Assembly: GCF_011290685.1 (NCBI RefSeq)
Contig: NZ_JAANYN010000019.1
Coordinates: 1-48,667 of the forward strand
Reading direction: 5' to 3'
Origin: Cyclobacterium plantarum
GTDB taxonomy: Bacteria > Bacteroidota > Bacteroidia > Cytophagales > Cyclobacteriaceae
Length of the DNA: 48,667 nt
Numbering within the stretch: position 1 is the first letter of the stretch; each line of letters starts with the position of its first letter. The notes beneath the pieces were generated by a model, which saw only the letters and a program-made list of their open reading frames with translations, was not told where the DNA came from and did no database searches. This document shows positions 27,607 through 37,364 of the stretch, in pieces. The translations under genes and the position numbers were made by a program.

Positions 27607-30600
27607 CATGGCCTGGTAGACCTCTTCCAATATATTGGTTCGTATATTCAGACGGTATATGTTTCTGTTTTCTCGTGTAGGATATACCCTATTGGACAGA
27701 AAAATGTAGACAATTTCATTTTCAGGATCTATCCATGTATATGTCCCTGTAAAACCAGAATGGCCGAAACTACTGGCAGGTGCACTGGGAGCAGCATTCC
27801 CGTTGGGATCTCCAGGCTTATTGGGCCTGTCAAAACCCATACCCCTGTAATTTCCTGATGCGCAATACACACACCTGGAATATCCGGATACTACCCCAGG
27901 AGCAATGAGCTGCTGTCGGGCATAATTTCCATCATAAAGGTAGAGGTGCATGAGTTTGGCCAAATCATTGGCATTGCCAAACAATCCCGCATGTCCACTG
28001 ATCCCGCCCAACATTGCTGCACCCTCATCATGAACCGTGGCATGTAACAATTGCTTTCTAAATGCGGTATCTTCCTCTGTAGGAACAACCCGATTCAGGG
28101 GATAATTCTTATAGGGATTAAAGGTGAGGGTACCAGCTCCCAGAGGCTTATAAAGATTTCGTTCCAGGTAATCGTAAAAATCCTCTCCGGTAATGGCCTC
28201 CACCACCTTTGGCGCTAAAATAAAAGAAAGGTCACTATAAACATACCCTGGTTCTGGATTTAAAGGTGATTCGAGTATCTCCGAATAAATCTTCTGGTCG
28301 TATTTGCGATGGATGTACAAATTATTGGCAACTTTAACGGGAAACCTCCTTGAGGAGTCTGACTTCATGGTATACCATTTAAAACTGCCATTTTTCCTGA
28401 CGGTGGACATCCAGAAAGGAATCCAGGACCTTAACCTGGCCTGGTGTGTCAATATATCCGTATATTTCAAATCCGCTTTATTTGTCCCTCTTGCGGGTGG
28501 ATAATAGGTGCCCAGGGTCTGGTTTTCATCAAACTTACCCAGTCCCTTCAGGTGCATGAATGCTGCCAGTGAAGTGCTTATTTTAGTGATAGATGCCAGG
28601 TCATACAGGTCATCAGCGCTCACCTCCTGCAAAGAATCATAGGTATGGTAGCCAAATGCCTTGTGGTAAAAGACCTTTCCTCCTTTGGCCAATAAGATCT
28701 GTCCCCCCGGAATAGCCTTCTCGCTGATAGCAAGCTGCATCAGGGAATCAATTCCTGTCAAATCTGCTGTGGAAATTCCCACTCCTTCGGGTTGGGTATA
28801 GGCCATACGTAGACCTGCTGCTGTTTCCAACCCATCGCCTATTCCAAAAGCTCCATTGACGGTTACTGGCAATTTACCACTGGCCCCTATTGCTCCGAAA
28901 ATTAACTGAGCTGTCAGGTCCTGTGTCAATGGGGTTTCCTGATAGGCTGCGATCAGTCCGGATGCCCTTTCCAATCCGGGGATTTTATCCAGACTGTACA
29001 CATTACCAAAAACACTGACGACAACAGCCTGGTTTTTCATCAGTTCCCTCAGCAGAACGCTCATTTCGGGGCTGATCCCAAAATCATTGCCTCCCTCACG
29101 GATTCCCAGACCATGTATTCCTACCAGGATCAGCTGAAAATCCGAAAGTTGTTGCTTCAATTTGTAAATGGCTTCCATGCCTCCTTCCTGTGGAAAGGTG
29201 AAATGATCCATGGGGACATACCTTTCCAGACCCTTCTGAAAATCAGTGATCTGACTGGTACCCAAAGATAGCGATGCGATTTTGGTGTTCTCCAAACCCT
29301 TTACCGGTAAGATATTATCCTCATTTCGTAGCAAAGTAAGCGATGCTTCGGTTAATTTCCTGCTGAGGAATTCTGCCTTAGGGTTATTCAAATCTGCAAT
29401 CAGATGGTCTGTTTCCACCGGTTGAAAGCTGTCCAGGCCCAGCCATGCCTTGGCTTTGAGCACTTTAAGTACCCGCTGGTCTATTTCTTCCTGGCTGATC
29501 TCTCCCCTTTCCATGGCATTTTTCACTTCTCTAATGGTAGCAGGAACATTCATGGTATTCAATAGCATGTCATTACCCGCCAAAAGGGCTTTCACATCCA
29601 CTACACCGGGGGGATAAAAACCTGCCACAGCCTGCATGTTCAGGGCATCGGTAAAAACCAATCCCTCATAACCCATTTCCTCTTTCAGTAAATCAGTAAC
29701 AATGGGTTTGGATAAGGTGGACGCCAATTCAGGTGTATCATCCAATGCCGGAATTTGCATATGGGCGACCATGATGCTGCCAAGTCCCTTATCCATCAAT
29801 TGCTGAAAAGGATACAATTCCGTTTCCTGCAACCTCTTTTTAGAAAAATGAAGTACCGGCAGGGAATAATGGGAGTCTGCATCAGTATCCCCATGTCCCG
29901 GGAAGTGTTTGGCAGACGCCAATATCCCATGATCCTGCATGCCTGTCATGTATGCCAGTGATTTTCTGGCCACATTCTCCTTCTCCTCCCCAAAAGAACG
30001 AAAGCCAATAACCGGATTATTGGCATTGTTATTTACGTCTACCACAGGTGCGAAATTTACATGGATACCAGACCTTTTGGCCTGTCGGGCTACCTCCTTT
30101 CCCATGTCATAGAGTAGGCCTTCATCCGAAATTCCTCCAAGTGCCATCTGGTAAGGATAGCGAACTGTACTGTCGAGTCGCATTCGCAATCCCCACTCTC
30201 CATCCAGTCCGATCATCAGAGGTACTTTGGTTTCCTCCTGAAAGCGGTTGATCATGTGGGCCTGCCGGACGGGTCCCCCCTGAAAAAAAATGATGCCTCC
30301 CACCCCATACTTACGTACCAATCCGGATATGGAATCCACATGAACCTGATCCTTGTTGGAATAAGCAGGTATCATGATCAACTGGGCTATACGTTCTTCA
30401 GGACTGAGGGTGGCCAAAACTGAATCTGCCCATGGCTGATATTGTTCATCCAAAAAAGGAGGAGCCTGCTCTTGGGCCATAAGCAGTGAAATCGCTTGTA
30501 AAAAAAATGCCATTAAAAGTAGTATTCTTCTTATAAAAATTAGCTCACCTTTACCCTTAAAAACCGAAATGGGAAAAAGAATTAACTCTTTTACGTTTAA

Positions 30601-30615
30601 ATTTTTTATCATCAT
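27583..30615 (-). CDS. GH3 glycosidase fused to a serine hydrolase (beta-lactamase fold)
   Basis: Secreted two-enzyme protein of about 1010 residues. The N-terminal part (about 55-390) is a GH3 barrel of the NagZ kind: KHFPGHGDT followed by DSHYSLPV, with the probable nucleophile Asp in FTDALNM. A linker domain (about 430-600) follows. The C-terminal part (about 625-1010) is a penicillin-binding/beta-lactamase fold with Ser in SITKIS (SxxK), the Tyr in YSDLS and the GHAGLFG turn. The pairing suggests action on peptidoglycan or muropeptides, with separate glycan and peptide or ester cleavage; that is inference. ATGs at 30615 and 30612 are adjacent, and a TTG further upstream (30630) is less likely. 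It ends with the convergent response regulator. Confidence 0.92.
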   Translation of the reverse strand: MMIKNLNVKELILFPISVFKGKGELIFIRRILLLMAFFLQAISLLMAQEQAPPFLDEQYQPWADSVLATLSPEERIAQLIMIPAYSNKDQVHVDSISGLVRKYGVGGIIFFQGGPVRQAHMINRFQEETKVPLMIGLDGEWGLRMRLDSTVRYPYQMALGGISDEGLLYDMGKEVARQAKRSGIHVNFAPVVDVNNNANNPVIGFRSFGEEKENVARKSLAYMTGMQDHGILASAKHFPGHGDTDADSHYSLPVLHFSKKRLQETELYPFQQLMDKGLGSIMVAHMQIPALDDTPELASTLSKPIVTDLLKEEMGYEGLVFTDALNMQAVAGFYPPGVVDVKALLAGNDMLLNTMNVPATIREVKNAMERGEISQEEIDQRVLKVLKAKAWLGLDSFQPVETDHLIADLNNPKAEFLSRKLTEASLTLLRNEDNILPVKGLENTKIASLSLGTSQITDFQKGLERYVPMDHFTFPQEGGMEAIYKLKQQLSDFQLILVGIHGLGIREGGNDFGISPEMSVLLRELMKNQAVVVSVFGNVYSLDKIPGLERASGLIAAYQETPLTQDLTAQLIFGAIGASGKLPVTVNGAFGIGDGLETAAGLRMAYTQPEGVGISTADLTGIDSLMQLAISEKAIPGGQILLAKGGKVFYHKAFGYHTYDSLQEVSADDLYDLASITKISTSLAAFMHLKGLGKFDENQTLGTYYPPARGTNKADLKYTDILTHQARLRSWIPFWMSTVRKNGSFKWYTMKSDSSRRFPVKVANNLYIHRKYDQKIYSEILESPLNPEPGYVYSDLSFILAPKVVEAITGEDFYDYLERNLYKPLGAGTLTFNPYKNYPLNRVVPTEEDTAFRKQLLHATVHDEGAAMLGGISGHAGLFGNANDLAKLMHLYLYDGNYARQQLIAPGVVSGYSRCVYCASGNYRGMGFDRPNKPGDPNGNAAPSAPASSFGHSGFTGTYTWIDPENEIVYIFLSNRVYPTRENRNIYRLNIRTNILEEVYQAMKKTAGQE

Positions 30616-30727
30616 TACGAATACCGTCAAATTGACCGGAAAGATACCAATTTTGTTGCTTCCCGTTTAAATGATTTAAAGAAATTGCCTATCATTGGAA
30701 GTTAATTTTCACTTCAATCAGGAAAAT

Positions 30728-32182
30728 ATGAGTCCACTGTTGGTTTTCGGTGTCATCGCAGGATATTTTGCACTTTTATTACTGATCAGTTACCTGACTT
30801 CCCTTAAATCAGACAGCCTTACGTTCTACACCGGCAACAGGGAGTCTCCCTGGTTTTTGGTAGCCTTTGGCATGGTCGGCGCATCCCTGTCAGGTGTTAC
30901 CTTTATTTCAGTTCCCGGTGAAGTGGGCAATACCAATTGGGCCTACCTGCAATTCGTAATGGGCAACATGGTGGGTTATGCCTTAATTGCCCTGGTACTG
31001 ATTCCTTTATTTTATAAACTGAACCTGATTTCCATTTACGAATACTTAAAAAGTAGGTTTGGCCAAAAGACCTACCTTTCAGGGGCAACGATTTTCCTTA
31101 TTTCACAGACTATTGGCGCCTCCTTTCGCTTATTCCTTGCGGCTACGGTCTTACAGATTGCCTTTTTCGACGCTTTTGGTATACCCTTTTATGCCTCGGT
31201 TTTTACGACCATGGTCCTGATTTGGTTATATACCTATAAAAGTGGTATCAAAACCATTGTCTGGACAGACACGCTGCAGACCGCCTTCCTGCTATTGGCG
31301 GTTATGATAACCATAATCGTAATCGGCAACCAACTGGGGAAAAGTGGAGGTGAAATCCTTTCCATCATCGGAGAAAGCGACCTGTCCAAAATCTTTGTCT
31401 GGGAAGGCAATACCAGTCAGAACTTTTTCAAAATGTTTGCCGGCGGGGTATTTATCACCATTGCCATGAACGGACTTGACCAAAATGTGATGCAAAAAAA
31501 CCTTACCTGCAGAAACAAGGGGGAAGCTCAGAAAAATATCTTTTGGTTTGCTATCAGCTTTTTTCTTTCCAATCTGCTTTTCCTGGCCCTGGGTATTTTG
31601 CTTTACCACTACGCAGGTGTAAATGGTCTGGCACTGCCGGAAGCCACTGACGAGCTTTTCCCTACTCTGGCACTGAATCATTTTGGTACTCTGGCAGGAG
31701 TAGTCTTTTTATTGGGCATCACGGCAGCAGCCTTTTCAAGTGCAGATTCTGCTTTGACAGCACTGACCACTTCCTTTTGTATTGATATCGTAAACCTTCC
31801 AGCCAAAAATAATATCAACCAGGACCAAACCAGAAGGTGGATCCATATCGGCTTTACCTTTTTGGTATTCCTTACCATCGTGGTTTTCAATGAAGTCAAT
31901 GACAGAAGTGTGGTAAGTGCAGTATTCAAAGCTGCAGGCTTTACCTATGGACCATTACTGGGGCTCTTTGCTTTTGGATTGACCAATAACCTGAATATCA
32001 GGGATCGTTGGGTGCCTTACATTTGCCTACTCAGTCCAGCACTGTCATTTGTGATCGATTGGAACGCCGCCTCCTGGTTCAATGGTTTTCAGTTCGGATT
32101 TGAAATCCTTTTGGTGAATGCTGCCATCACCTATCTGGGCCTATTGATTGTTTCCAAAAATACCCGGTCAGCGCATCAGTGA
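30728..32182 (+). CDS. Sodium:solute symporter (SSS family)
   Basis: Integral membrane transporter of 484 residues with about 13 helices. It has the SSS signatures: a GNRESPWFLVAFGMVGASLSG segment, an ATIFLISQTIGASFRL helix, and LDQNVMQKNLTCRNKGEAQKN. It most resembles the sialate/solute branch. The substrate is not assignable. The start at 30728 has AGGA a few bases upstream (TCAGGAAAATATG); the longer reading to 30695 lacks such a site. It lies just upstream of a small membrane protein gene that overlaps it by 15 bp on the other strand. Confidence 0.93.
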   Translation: MSPLLVFGVIAGYFALLLLISYLTSLKSDSLTFYTGNRESPWFLVAFGMVGASLSGVTFISVPGEVGNTNWAYLQFVMGNMVGYALIALVLIPLFYKLNLISIYEYLKSRFGQKTYLSGATIFLISQTIGASFRLFLAATVLQIAFFDAFGIPFYASVFTTMVLIWLYTYKSGIKTIVWTDTLQTAFLLLAVMITIIVIGNQLGKSGGEILSIIGESDLSKIFVWEGNTSQNFFKMFAGGVFITIAMNGLDQNVMQKNLTCRNKGEAQKNIFWFAISFFLSNLLFLALGILLYHYAGVNGLALPEATDELFPTLALNHFGTLAGVVFLLGITAAAFSSADSALTALTTSFCIDIVNLPAKNNINQDQTRRWIHIGFTFLVFLTIVVFNEVNDRSVVSAVFKAAGFTYGPLLGLFAFGLTNNLNIRDRWVPYICLLSPALSFVIDWNAASWFNGFQFGFEILLVNAAITYLGLLIVSKNTRSAHQ

Positions 32183-32362
32183 AAATGGCAACATAAACAA
32201 AGCGAATATCATAGATAAAGTAAGAGTGACTCCGAAGCCCAAAAGCCGAAATGGGAGCAGGATCAGCCAGATTAGTGGGTATAGGAATAACAACAAAATG
32301 GCGAGGGGCCAGCAAAGAACAAAGAGAATAGCCCAAAGCACCAGTCCGGTAAATGCGCTCAT
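32168..32362 (-). CDS. Small hydrophobic membrane protein
   Basis: A 64-residue protein of almost continuous hydrophobic helices: LVLWAILFVLCWPLAILLL, a central IWLILLPFRLLGFG, and a C-terminal LTLSMIFALFML. It looks like a two- or three-helix membrane protein. It runs opposite the symporter and overlaps its last 15 bp. No family is recognised. The dense hydrophobic pattern makes chance unlikely, although short frames always carry some doubt. Confidence 0.6.
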   Translation of the reverse strand: MSAFTGLVLWAILFVLCWPLAILLLFLYPLIWLILLPFRLLGFGVTLTLSMIFALFMLPFSLMR

Positions 32363-32562
32363 GATTTGAATTTTAATGGTGGTATTGACTTTATCTGATC
32401 CAATTGAATGCCAGGAATTCGAAAGGCTCTTTTTGCCATCCCAGAGTTGTTTTAATGGAACTACCCATTTTCAGAGTCCGGTATCGAACAGTATTTTGTC
32501 CGAAAGGCCGCATTTCAGATTTCTGAATAAAAAATAAAATTGATGCTTCCTGCAAACCAATT

Positions 32563-33537
32563 TTAGAATAAAAGTGCTTTGAAATGAGACAGGTAAAGAG
32601 ACTGTAAAAAGGCCCGGTCTTCACCACTTGACTTCACCGTGCCTGCGGTATTCTGAATGGCTTGCTCGGGGGTTCTGATTCCAGGTATCACAGTGGATAC
32701 CCCCTCAAAACCAAGCACAAAACTCAAGGCCAACTGTCCCGGGCTGATCCCATATTTTTCCGCTAGCGGCCATACCTGATCCAGTGCATCCAAATATTTT
32801 CCCAACAAATCAGGGGGGAGCCTGAACCTTCGGTGGTCGTCCTCAGAAAAACGGGTTGCTTTAGTAAATTTCCCGGTAAGCAAGCCAAATTGAAAAGGCA
32901 TTCTGGCAATCACCCCATAAGCAGACCGGGCAGAATTTGCCACAACAGGCAAAGCTTCCTGGTTTAAAATATTCAGCACCAGTTGAAAGCCCTGGCCCAA
33001 ACCCTTTCCAAGCAGATAAGCTGCTTCGGGTTGAGGGTCAAAAGTATTCAGAGAAACACCCCAATGGCGTATTTTACCTTCCGTTTTTAATTGTTCCAAT
33101 GCTTCAATGCACTCAGCATTCTCCATATCAGCTACTTTAGCAGTATGCAATTGGTAAAAATCGATGGTCTCCCTTCTGAGCCGCTTTAAGCTGCCCTCGC
33201 AAGAGGCCAAAATGTGCTTTTTGGAATAATCCATGTATATATTGCCGTTACCATCTATCCGGTGCCCTACCTTGGAGGCCAAAACTACCTCTGGGTCATT
33301 GGATAACTCCTTACCTATCAGCTCCTCTGAATGCCCCAAACCATAAAAGTCAGCTGTATCGAAAAAGTTGATACCCCTGTCCCTTGCGGTTAGCAGAGCT
33401 TTTTTAGAAATGGCATCATCTACTTGTCCCCAGCCTATTGGGGTATCTCCCGCCATGGCCGGACCTCCAATAGCCCAGGCTCCAAAGCCTATTTCACTTA
33501 CACTCAAGTCAGTTTCTCCAAATTTTCTGTAATTCAT
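32563..33537 (-). CDS. Aldo/keto reductase
   Basis: Cytosolic NAD(P)H-dependent oxidoreductase of 324 residues. The start MNYRKFGETDLSVSEIGFGAWAIGG is typical of the family. The catalytic tetrad is readable: Asp in FFDTADFYG, Tyr in the same segment, Lys in VVLASKVGH and His in DFYQLHTAK. A C-terminal STVIPGIRTPEQ segment binds the cofactor. The natural carbonyl or sugar substrate is unknown. It stands alone. Confidence 0.94.
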   Translation of the reverse strand: MNYRKFGETDLSVSEIGFGAWAIGGPAMAGDTPIGWGQVDDAISKKALLTARDRGINFFDTADFYGLGHSEELIGKELSNDPEVVLASKVGHRIDGNGNIYMDYSKKHILASCEGSLKRLRRETIDFYQLHTAKVADMENAECIEALEQLKTEGKIRHWGVSLNTFDPQPEAAYLLGKGLGQGFQLVLNILNQEALPVVANSARSAYGVIARMPFQFGLLTGKFTKATRFSEDDHRRFRLPPDLLGKYLDALDQVWPLAEKYGISPGQLALSFVLGFEGVSTVIPGIRTPEQAIQNTAGTVKSSGEDRAFLQSLYLSHFKALLF

Positions 33538-33768
33538 GGCAAATGTTTTGAGGAATAAGAAATTGATTAGGAAGCTGGAAATACGATATCAGTTTAATAT
33601 TTCAATAAAAATTTAATAAACCAAATGTTTTAATGCTTAAAACTAAATCGAATTACAGTAACCTTATTTAAATAAACAGGATAAGGCTATTTGGCATTTT
33701 TTCATAAACATAAAAAGAGAAAACTAAGTTTAACTTATTTTCGTAAAAAAAGGAAACTCAAAAACTAA

Positions 33769-34269
33769 ATGGAAAAACACTTTACGCTCCCGCTTCTACT
33801 GATTCTGTCGATTTTCAGTTCCTGTCAAAATGAGGAGGATACTTTACCGCCCTTTCCTTCAACAGTTTTGGGTACCTGGGAAATGGTAGGTTTTAATGAT
33901 TACCTTAAACTGGACTATGTTACCTCTTTTCAATTCGATGCTGACGGAACATATACTTACAGTTCCACCCTCCGAGAGAAAGACAGTGACCTTGACTTAG
34001 GGTTCAATTTCCTCGAAACGGGAACATTTAGAGCTGGTTCGGAAAAAAATCTGATCAGATTGGCCCGCACCGATTTCCTTCACAAGCCTTATGGCGCAGA
34101 AAAACAATTCTATGCTAAAGAAGAACTCGACAAGGGCTTTGTAGAACCAAACAGTGAATATCCACTGCGGTTTGAAATTCGGGATAATGGCAATACTTTC
34201 TTTATCCCCGGGGGTATAGTAGGTGGGGATGTTCTTGTACCGGATAAATTCTTTGAGCGGAGAAAATAA
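33769..34269 (+). CDS. Lipocalin-like lipoprotein
   Basis: Exported lipoprotein of 166 residues. The signal ends in FSSC (MEKHFTLPLLLILSIFSSC). After a short linker, GTWEMVG and a run of beta strands (TSFQFDADGTYTYSSTL) match the small lipocalin-like proteins common in this phylum. Function is unknown; there is no enzyme motif. Another such lipoprotein lies 0.7 kb downstream on the same strand. Confidence 0.7.
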   Translation: MEKHFTLPLLLILSIFSSCQNEEDTLPPFPSTVLGTWEMVGFNDYLKLDYVTSFQFDADGTYTYSSTLREKDSDLDLGFNFLETGTFRAGSEKNLIRLARTDFLHKPYGAEKQFYAKEELDKGFVEPNSEYPLRFEIRDNGNTFFIPGGIVGGDVLVPDKFFERRK

Positions 34270-34392
34270 AGCGTTTCATTACGGGGCTTCTCCTCAAGCC
34301 AGGGGACCTGAATCCTGCCTATTTATTCGGTCAGTATCCATTTTTTCTAAAAAAATATTTTATTTTTATAGTTAACATTTACTATCTCCATC

Positions 34393-34836
34393 ATGGTAAC
34401 CATCAAAAAACTTTCTCACTCAGAAGTCCATCAATTTCAGGCCCTTATTCAGGTATTTGAAAAGGTATTTGAAATGGAAAACTTTTCTATGCCGGCCCGG
34501 GAGTACCTGGAAAAGGTTATTCAGAACCCTGGATTCATGGTTTTTGTGGCAGAATGGGAAGGGAAAATCATCGGTGGCCTGACGGGCCACACGCTGGATA
34601 AATACTATTCCGAAAAACAACAAGGCTATGTGTATGACTTGGCCGTTTCAGTTGCCCACCAAAGAAAAGGGGTTGGAAGAAAATTAATGAACGCCGTTTT
34701 GGATTATTGTAAAGCTGCCGGATATGATGAAGTGTTTGTTCAGGCCGAAACGATAGACAAATATGCGCTGGATTTTTACCGGTCCACTCCGGTCACTTCG
34801 GAGGAAGATGTGCGGCACTTTACTTATGATTTGTAA
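34393..34836 (+). CDS. GNAT N-acetyltransferase, AAC(3)-I-like
   Basis: Cytosolic acetyltransferase of 147 residues. The acetyl-CoA loop is clear: YVYDLAVSVAHQRKGVGRKLM. The C-terminal FYRSTPVTSEEDVRHFTYDL closely resembles the aminoglycoside 3-N-acetyltransferase I branch. Many chromosomal relatives act on other amines, so antibiotic inactivation is not shown by the sequence. It is flanked by two small lipoprotein genes on the same strand. Confidence 0.85.
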   Translation: MVTIKKLSHSEVHQFQALIQVFEKVFEMENFSMPAREYLEKVIQNPGFMVFVAEWEGKIIGGLTGHTLDKYYSEKQQGYVYDLAVSVAHQRKGVGRKLMNAVLDYCKAAGYDEVFVQAETIDKYALDFYRSTPVTSEEDVRHFTYDL

Positions 34837-35004
34837 AACCATGGCAAAGCTACAGTTCCCTTTCCCTTTTAGTGCAACTGTAGAATAGCATGCAAAAGCC
34901 AATTTCACCGATCAAAATAATGCCAAAAACCAAAAAAATAACACCCTACCTCAACAGACTGACCAAATCCCTCGTCTCAGTGATATAAACCAAAAAAATT
35001 ACCC

Positions 35005-35418
35005 ATGAAAACAACCTTATTTACTTTTGTGCTTGGCCTGTTGCTTTTCTCCTGCATGGAAAATGAAGATCTTTCCGCCCTCAGCTCAGGCCCGGTACCG
35101 GTAGGGAACTGGAGCAATCTGGAGTACCGGGAAAATGGCTTTGAAATGGAAAAGGTGAATCAGCTTCAGGAAAACACCTATGGCTACCGCTTTCTAAGCA
35201 ATGGTAAATTGATCCACCGGGCCAATAGCGGTTGGTGCGGCACCCCTCCGATCGTAACTAGTGATTTTGAAGGAACCTGGGAAAAAGAGGGGGATATCAT
35301 AACACTAACTGCTGCGTTCTGGGGAGGAACTCAGGTTCAGAAATGGAAGATAAGTAGTTCCACTGGAAATAGCCTGGAGATTGAAGTAATTAGCTCGGAA
35401 ATGCAAATGGAGGAATAG
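35005..35418 (+). CDS. Lipocalin-like lipoprotein
   Basis: Exported lipoprotein of 137 residues. The signal ends in LFSC (MKTTLFTFVLGLLLFSC). The mature part has VGNWSNLEYREN, YRFLSNGKLIHRA, GTWEKEGDIITL and further strands, a small barrel-like pattern. Its architecture repeats that of the lipoprotein at 33769, although the two are not close in sequence. A pair of short A-rich direct repeats, 60 bp apart, lies upstream (34928 and 34988). Confidence 0.65.
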   Translation: MKTTLFTFVLGLLLFSCMENEDLSALSSGPVPVGNWSNLEYRENGFEMEKVNQLQENTYGYRFLSNGKLIHRANSGWCGTPPIVTSDFEGTWEKEGDIITLTAAFWGGTQVQKWKISSSTGNSLEIEVISSEMQMEE

Positions 35419-35587
35419 CTATCATTACAAAAGACTATTTTTACAGGACGAAACGAACTGTACCTCTTTGTTTTTTTGACACTTGCCATGATGAAAAGCT
35501 AAACCCCGGTTATCAATTGCATTGCGGTGGTCTGCGTGAGGTCTAAAAATCCGGGAGCAAACAAGAATTTATTTGCCTTTAAGAAAA

Positions 35588-35633
35588 AAGCGATATCGAT
35601 CTTTTCCTGTTTGAGGAAAGACTGATATCGCTT
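35588..35633 (-). terminator. Intrinsic terminator of the susCD transcript
   Basis: A perfect outer stem (AAGCGATATC with GATATCGCTT) plus an inner TCTTTTCC/GGAAAGA pairing with one bulge forms a long hairpin. On the minus strand it is followed by TTTTTTC. It lies 15 bp beyond the SusD stop and ends the pair. Confidence 0.85.
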
Positions 35634-35647
35634 AAATTTTAATTCAC

Positions 35648-37351
35648 TTAACAATCAGCTCCGATATACCCACAATTCTGTTGATACCCTCCACTGGTTC
35701 TATCAATTTGCTCCAGCGGTATTGGTCTGAAAATGTGGTAATCCTGTATGTTATTTCTGCCTTCCGGGTTGTGGGCCCTTACCCTTTCTACCAGTTTTCC
35801 TGTCCTGGCAAGGTCAAACCAACGGTGACCTTCTCCAACCAACTCCCTCCCCCTTTCATCCAAAAGGAAATCCAGTGTCGCTTCACCTGCCGCAATTTCG
35901 ATTGCTGATTCCATACCAGGCCAAGCCCCCCTTCTTCTTATACTATTGATATCTTCTGCAGCACCTTCCTGGTCTCCCAGCATGATACGGGCTTCTGCCC
36001 TGATCAAATAGGCGTCTGCCAAGCGCATCAAAGGATGATCCCTTTGTCCCGGAGGATGTTGCCTATTTGGCCGGGTTGGATCTATCCATTTGTTCAAGGT
36101 AGGGTACCATCTCTCATCATATTGACTATTGGTGATCACCAGGTAGGGAGTTCTTCCGATCCTATCCTCAGTCCAGAGTTCATCTTTGCCTGGACCCGGA
36201 ATAAAAACTGCTGTGTCACCGATACTGTACTTTTTGGTACCCACCAGGTTCGGGGCTACATAGCCCTGATTGGCATCCTCTGCTGTCCATTCAGGAATAC
36301 TACTTTCAGTATTGGATATCCAGGCATGTTTATAGGTTTTGTCATAACGAGCATCCATGTCCCGGTCCCAGAGGCCAAGAAGGAAGTCGGTAGGCCGAAA
36401 CCTTATCCAGGGCCTGCCATTTTCTGTATCCCTGGCCATTCCCGGTAAGATATCGTATTCCATCAGGAAATATAAATGGCCACTATGCCCACGCGTATCC
36501 AATCCTTCATCCACTTGATTCTTATTATTCTGAATGGAAAAAATGATTTCGCTATTCCGTTCATTGTTGATATCCCAGAGATTTGCGAAATCAGGCAACA
36601 AATTGAAATTATAATTGTTAATTACATTCCCCATTAACCGTTCTGCCTCCTGAGCATCTGCATTGCCCTGTCCATAGGATTGGTAGGCCCTGGTCATCAT
36701 CACCTTTGCCAGGAGAAATTCTGCTGCAGGTTTGCTGACACGTCCATAATCATTTTGAGCATCCGGTAAATTGGAAATGGCAAATTCCAGGTCCGGAATT
36801 ATGGCTTCACTGTAAATTTGCCCTGCAGGCGTTCTGTTGGCCTCAATTTCCACTCCCACTGTTTCCTCCAAAGAAAGGTGAACGTCCCCGAAAAAACGCA
36901 CCAGATTGAAATAGAAAAGGGCTCTCAAAAAACGTACTTCAGCAATCCTTGCAGTTTTCATGGCCTCAGAAACTCCATTTACGTTTTCTGACCGGTTGAT
37001 GACAGCATTCGCCTGGTTGATTCCCCTGTAGAAATCCCTCCAGGTGTCCCTCACAAAACCTTGTGCCGGACTGAAAGCTCCATCATAAAAATTGATCATT
37101 TTATGACTTCCTCCCCTACCATTCGTATGCAGATCCGTCCCAAAAACGGTCATGGTAAAACCCCGCTCCCAACCATAAAAGCTTTTGGTCTCTGCATATG
37201 TGGCAGCAACTGCAGCCTCAAATCCGCTGGCGGTGGTATAATAAGTACCCGCTGATACCCCTGAAATGAGATCTTCCTCCAGATAATCTTCACAGGAGGT
37301 GCTAAATATTCCTGACAACAGGACAATAATAATAATCCATTTATTGTTCAT
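35648..37351 (-). CDS. SusD/RagB family nutrient-binding outer-membrane lipoprotein
   Basis: Surface lipoprotein of 567 residues, standard length. The signal is MNNKWIIIIVLLSGIFSTSC with a Cys lipobox followed by EDYLEE. TPR-like helices line the middle (RFLRALFYFNLVRFFGDVHL is typical), and the C-terminus has RGRELVGEGHRWFDLARTGKL and the ending NCGYIGADC. It caps the SusC barrel and presents the nutrient, usually a glycan or peptide. The ATG at 37351 is preferred because the in-frame reading to 37378 would overlap susC. No hydrolase is linked to the pair. Confidence 0.95.
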   Translation of the reverse strand: MNNKWIIIIVLLSGIFSTSCEDYLEEDLISGVSAGTYYTTASGFEAAVAATYAETKSFYGWERGFTMTVFGTDLHTNGRGGSHKMINFYDGAFSPAQGFVRDTWRDFYRGINQANAVINRSENVNGVSEAMKTARIAEVRFLRALFYFNLVRFFGDVHLSLEETVGVEIEANRTPAGQIYSEAIIPDLEFAISNLPDAQNDYGRVSKPAAEFLLAKVMMTRAYQSYGQGNADAQEAERLMGNVINNYNFNLLPDFANLWDINNERNSEIIFSIQNNKNQVDEGLDTRGHSGHLYFLMEYDILPGMARDTENGRPWIRFRPTDFLLGLWDRDMDARYDKTYKHAWISNTESSIPEWTAEDANQGYVAPNLVGTKKYSIGDTAVFIPGPGKDELWTEDRIGRTPYLVITNSQYDERWYPTLNKWIDPTRPNRQHPPGQRDHPLMRLADAYLIRAEARIMLGDQEGAAEDINSIRRRGAWPGMESAIEIAAGEATLDFLLDERGRELVGEGHRWFDLARTGKLVERVRAHNPEGRNNIQDYHIFRPIPLEQIDRTSGGYQQNCGYIGADC

Positions 37352-37364
37352 GATTTTTTTCTTT

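Noticed and set aside
30630-30630. TTG start for the GH3 fusion
   Set aside because: Two ATGs lie just downstream (30615, 30612), and the extension adds no signal feature.
34393-34836. Clinical-type aminoglycoside resistance gene
   Set aside because: Only family-level similarity to AAC(3)-I is visible; there is no mobile context or evidence of drug substrate.
34850-34883. CTACAGTT/AACTGTAG inverted repeat after the GNAT gene
   Set aside because: No T run follows and the loop is long, so I do not call it a terminator.
34928-34999. Two A-rich direct repeats (AACCAAAAAAAT) 60 bp apart
   Set aside because: They are low-complexity and there are only two copies, so chance is the simpler explanation.
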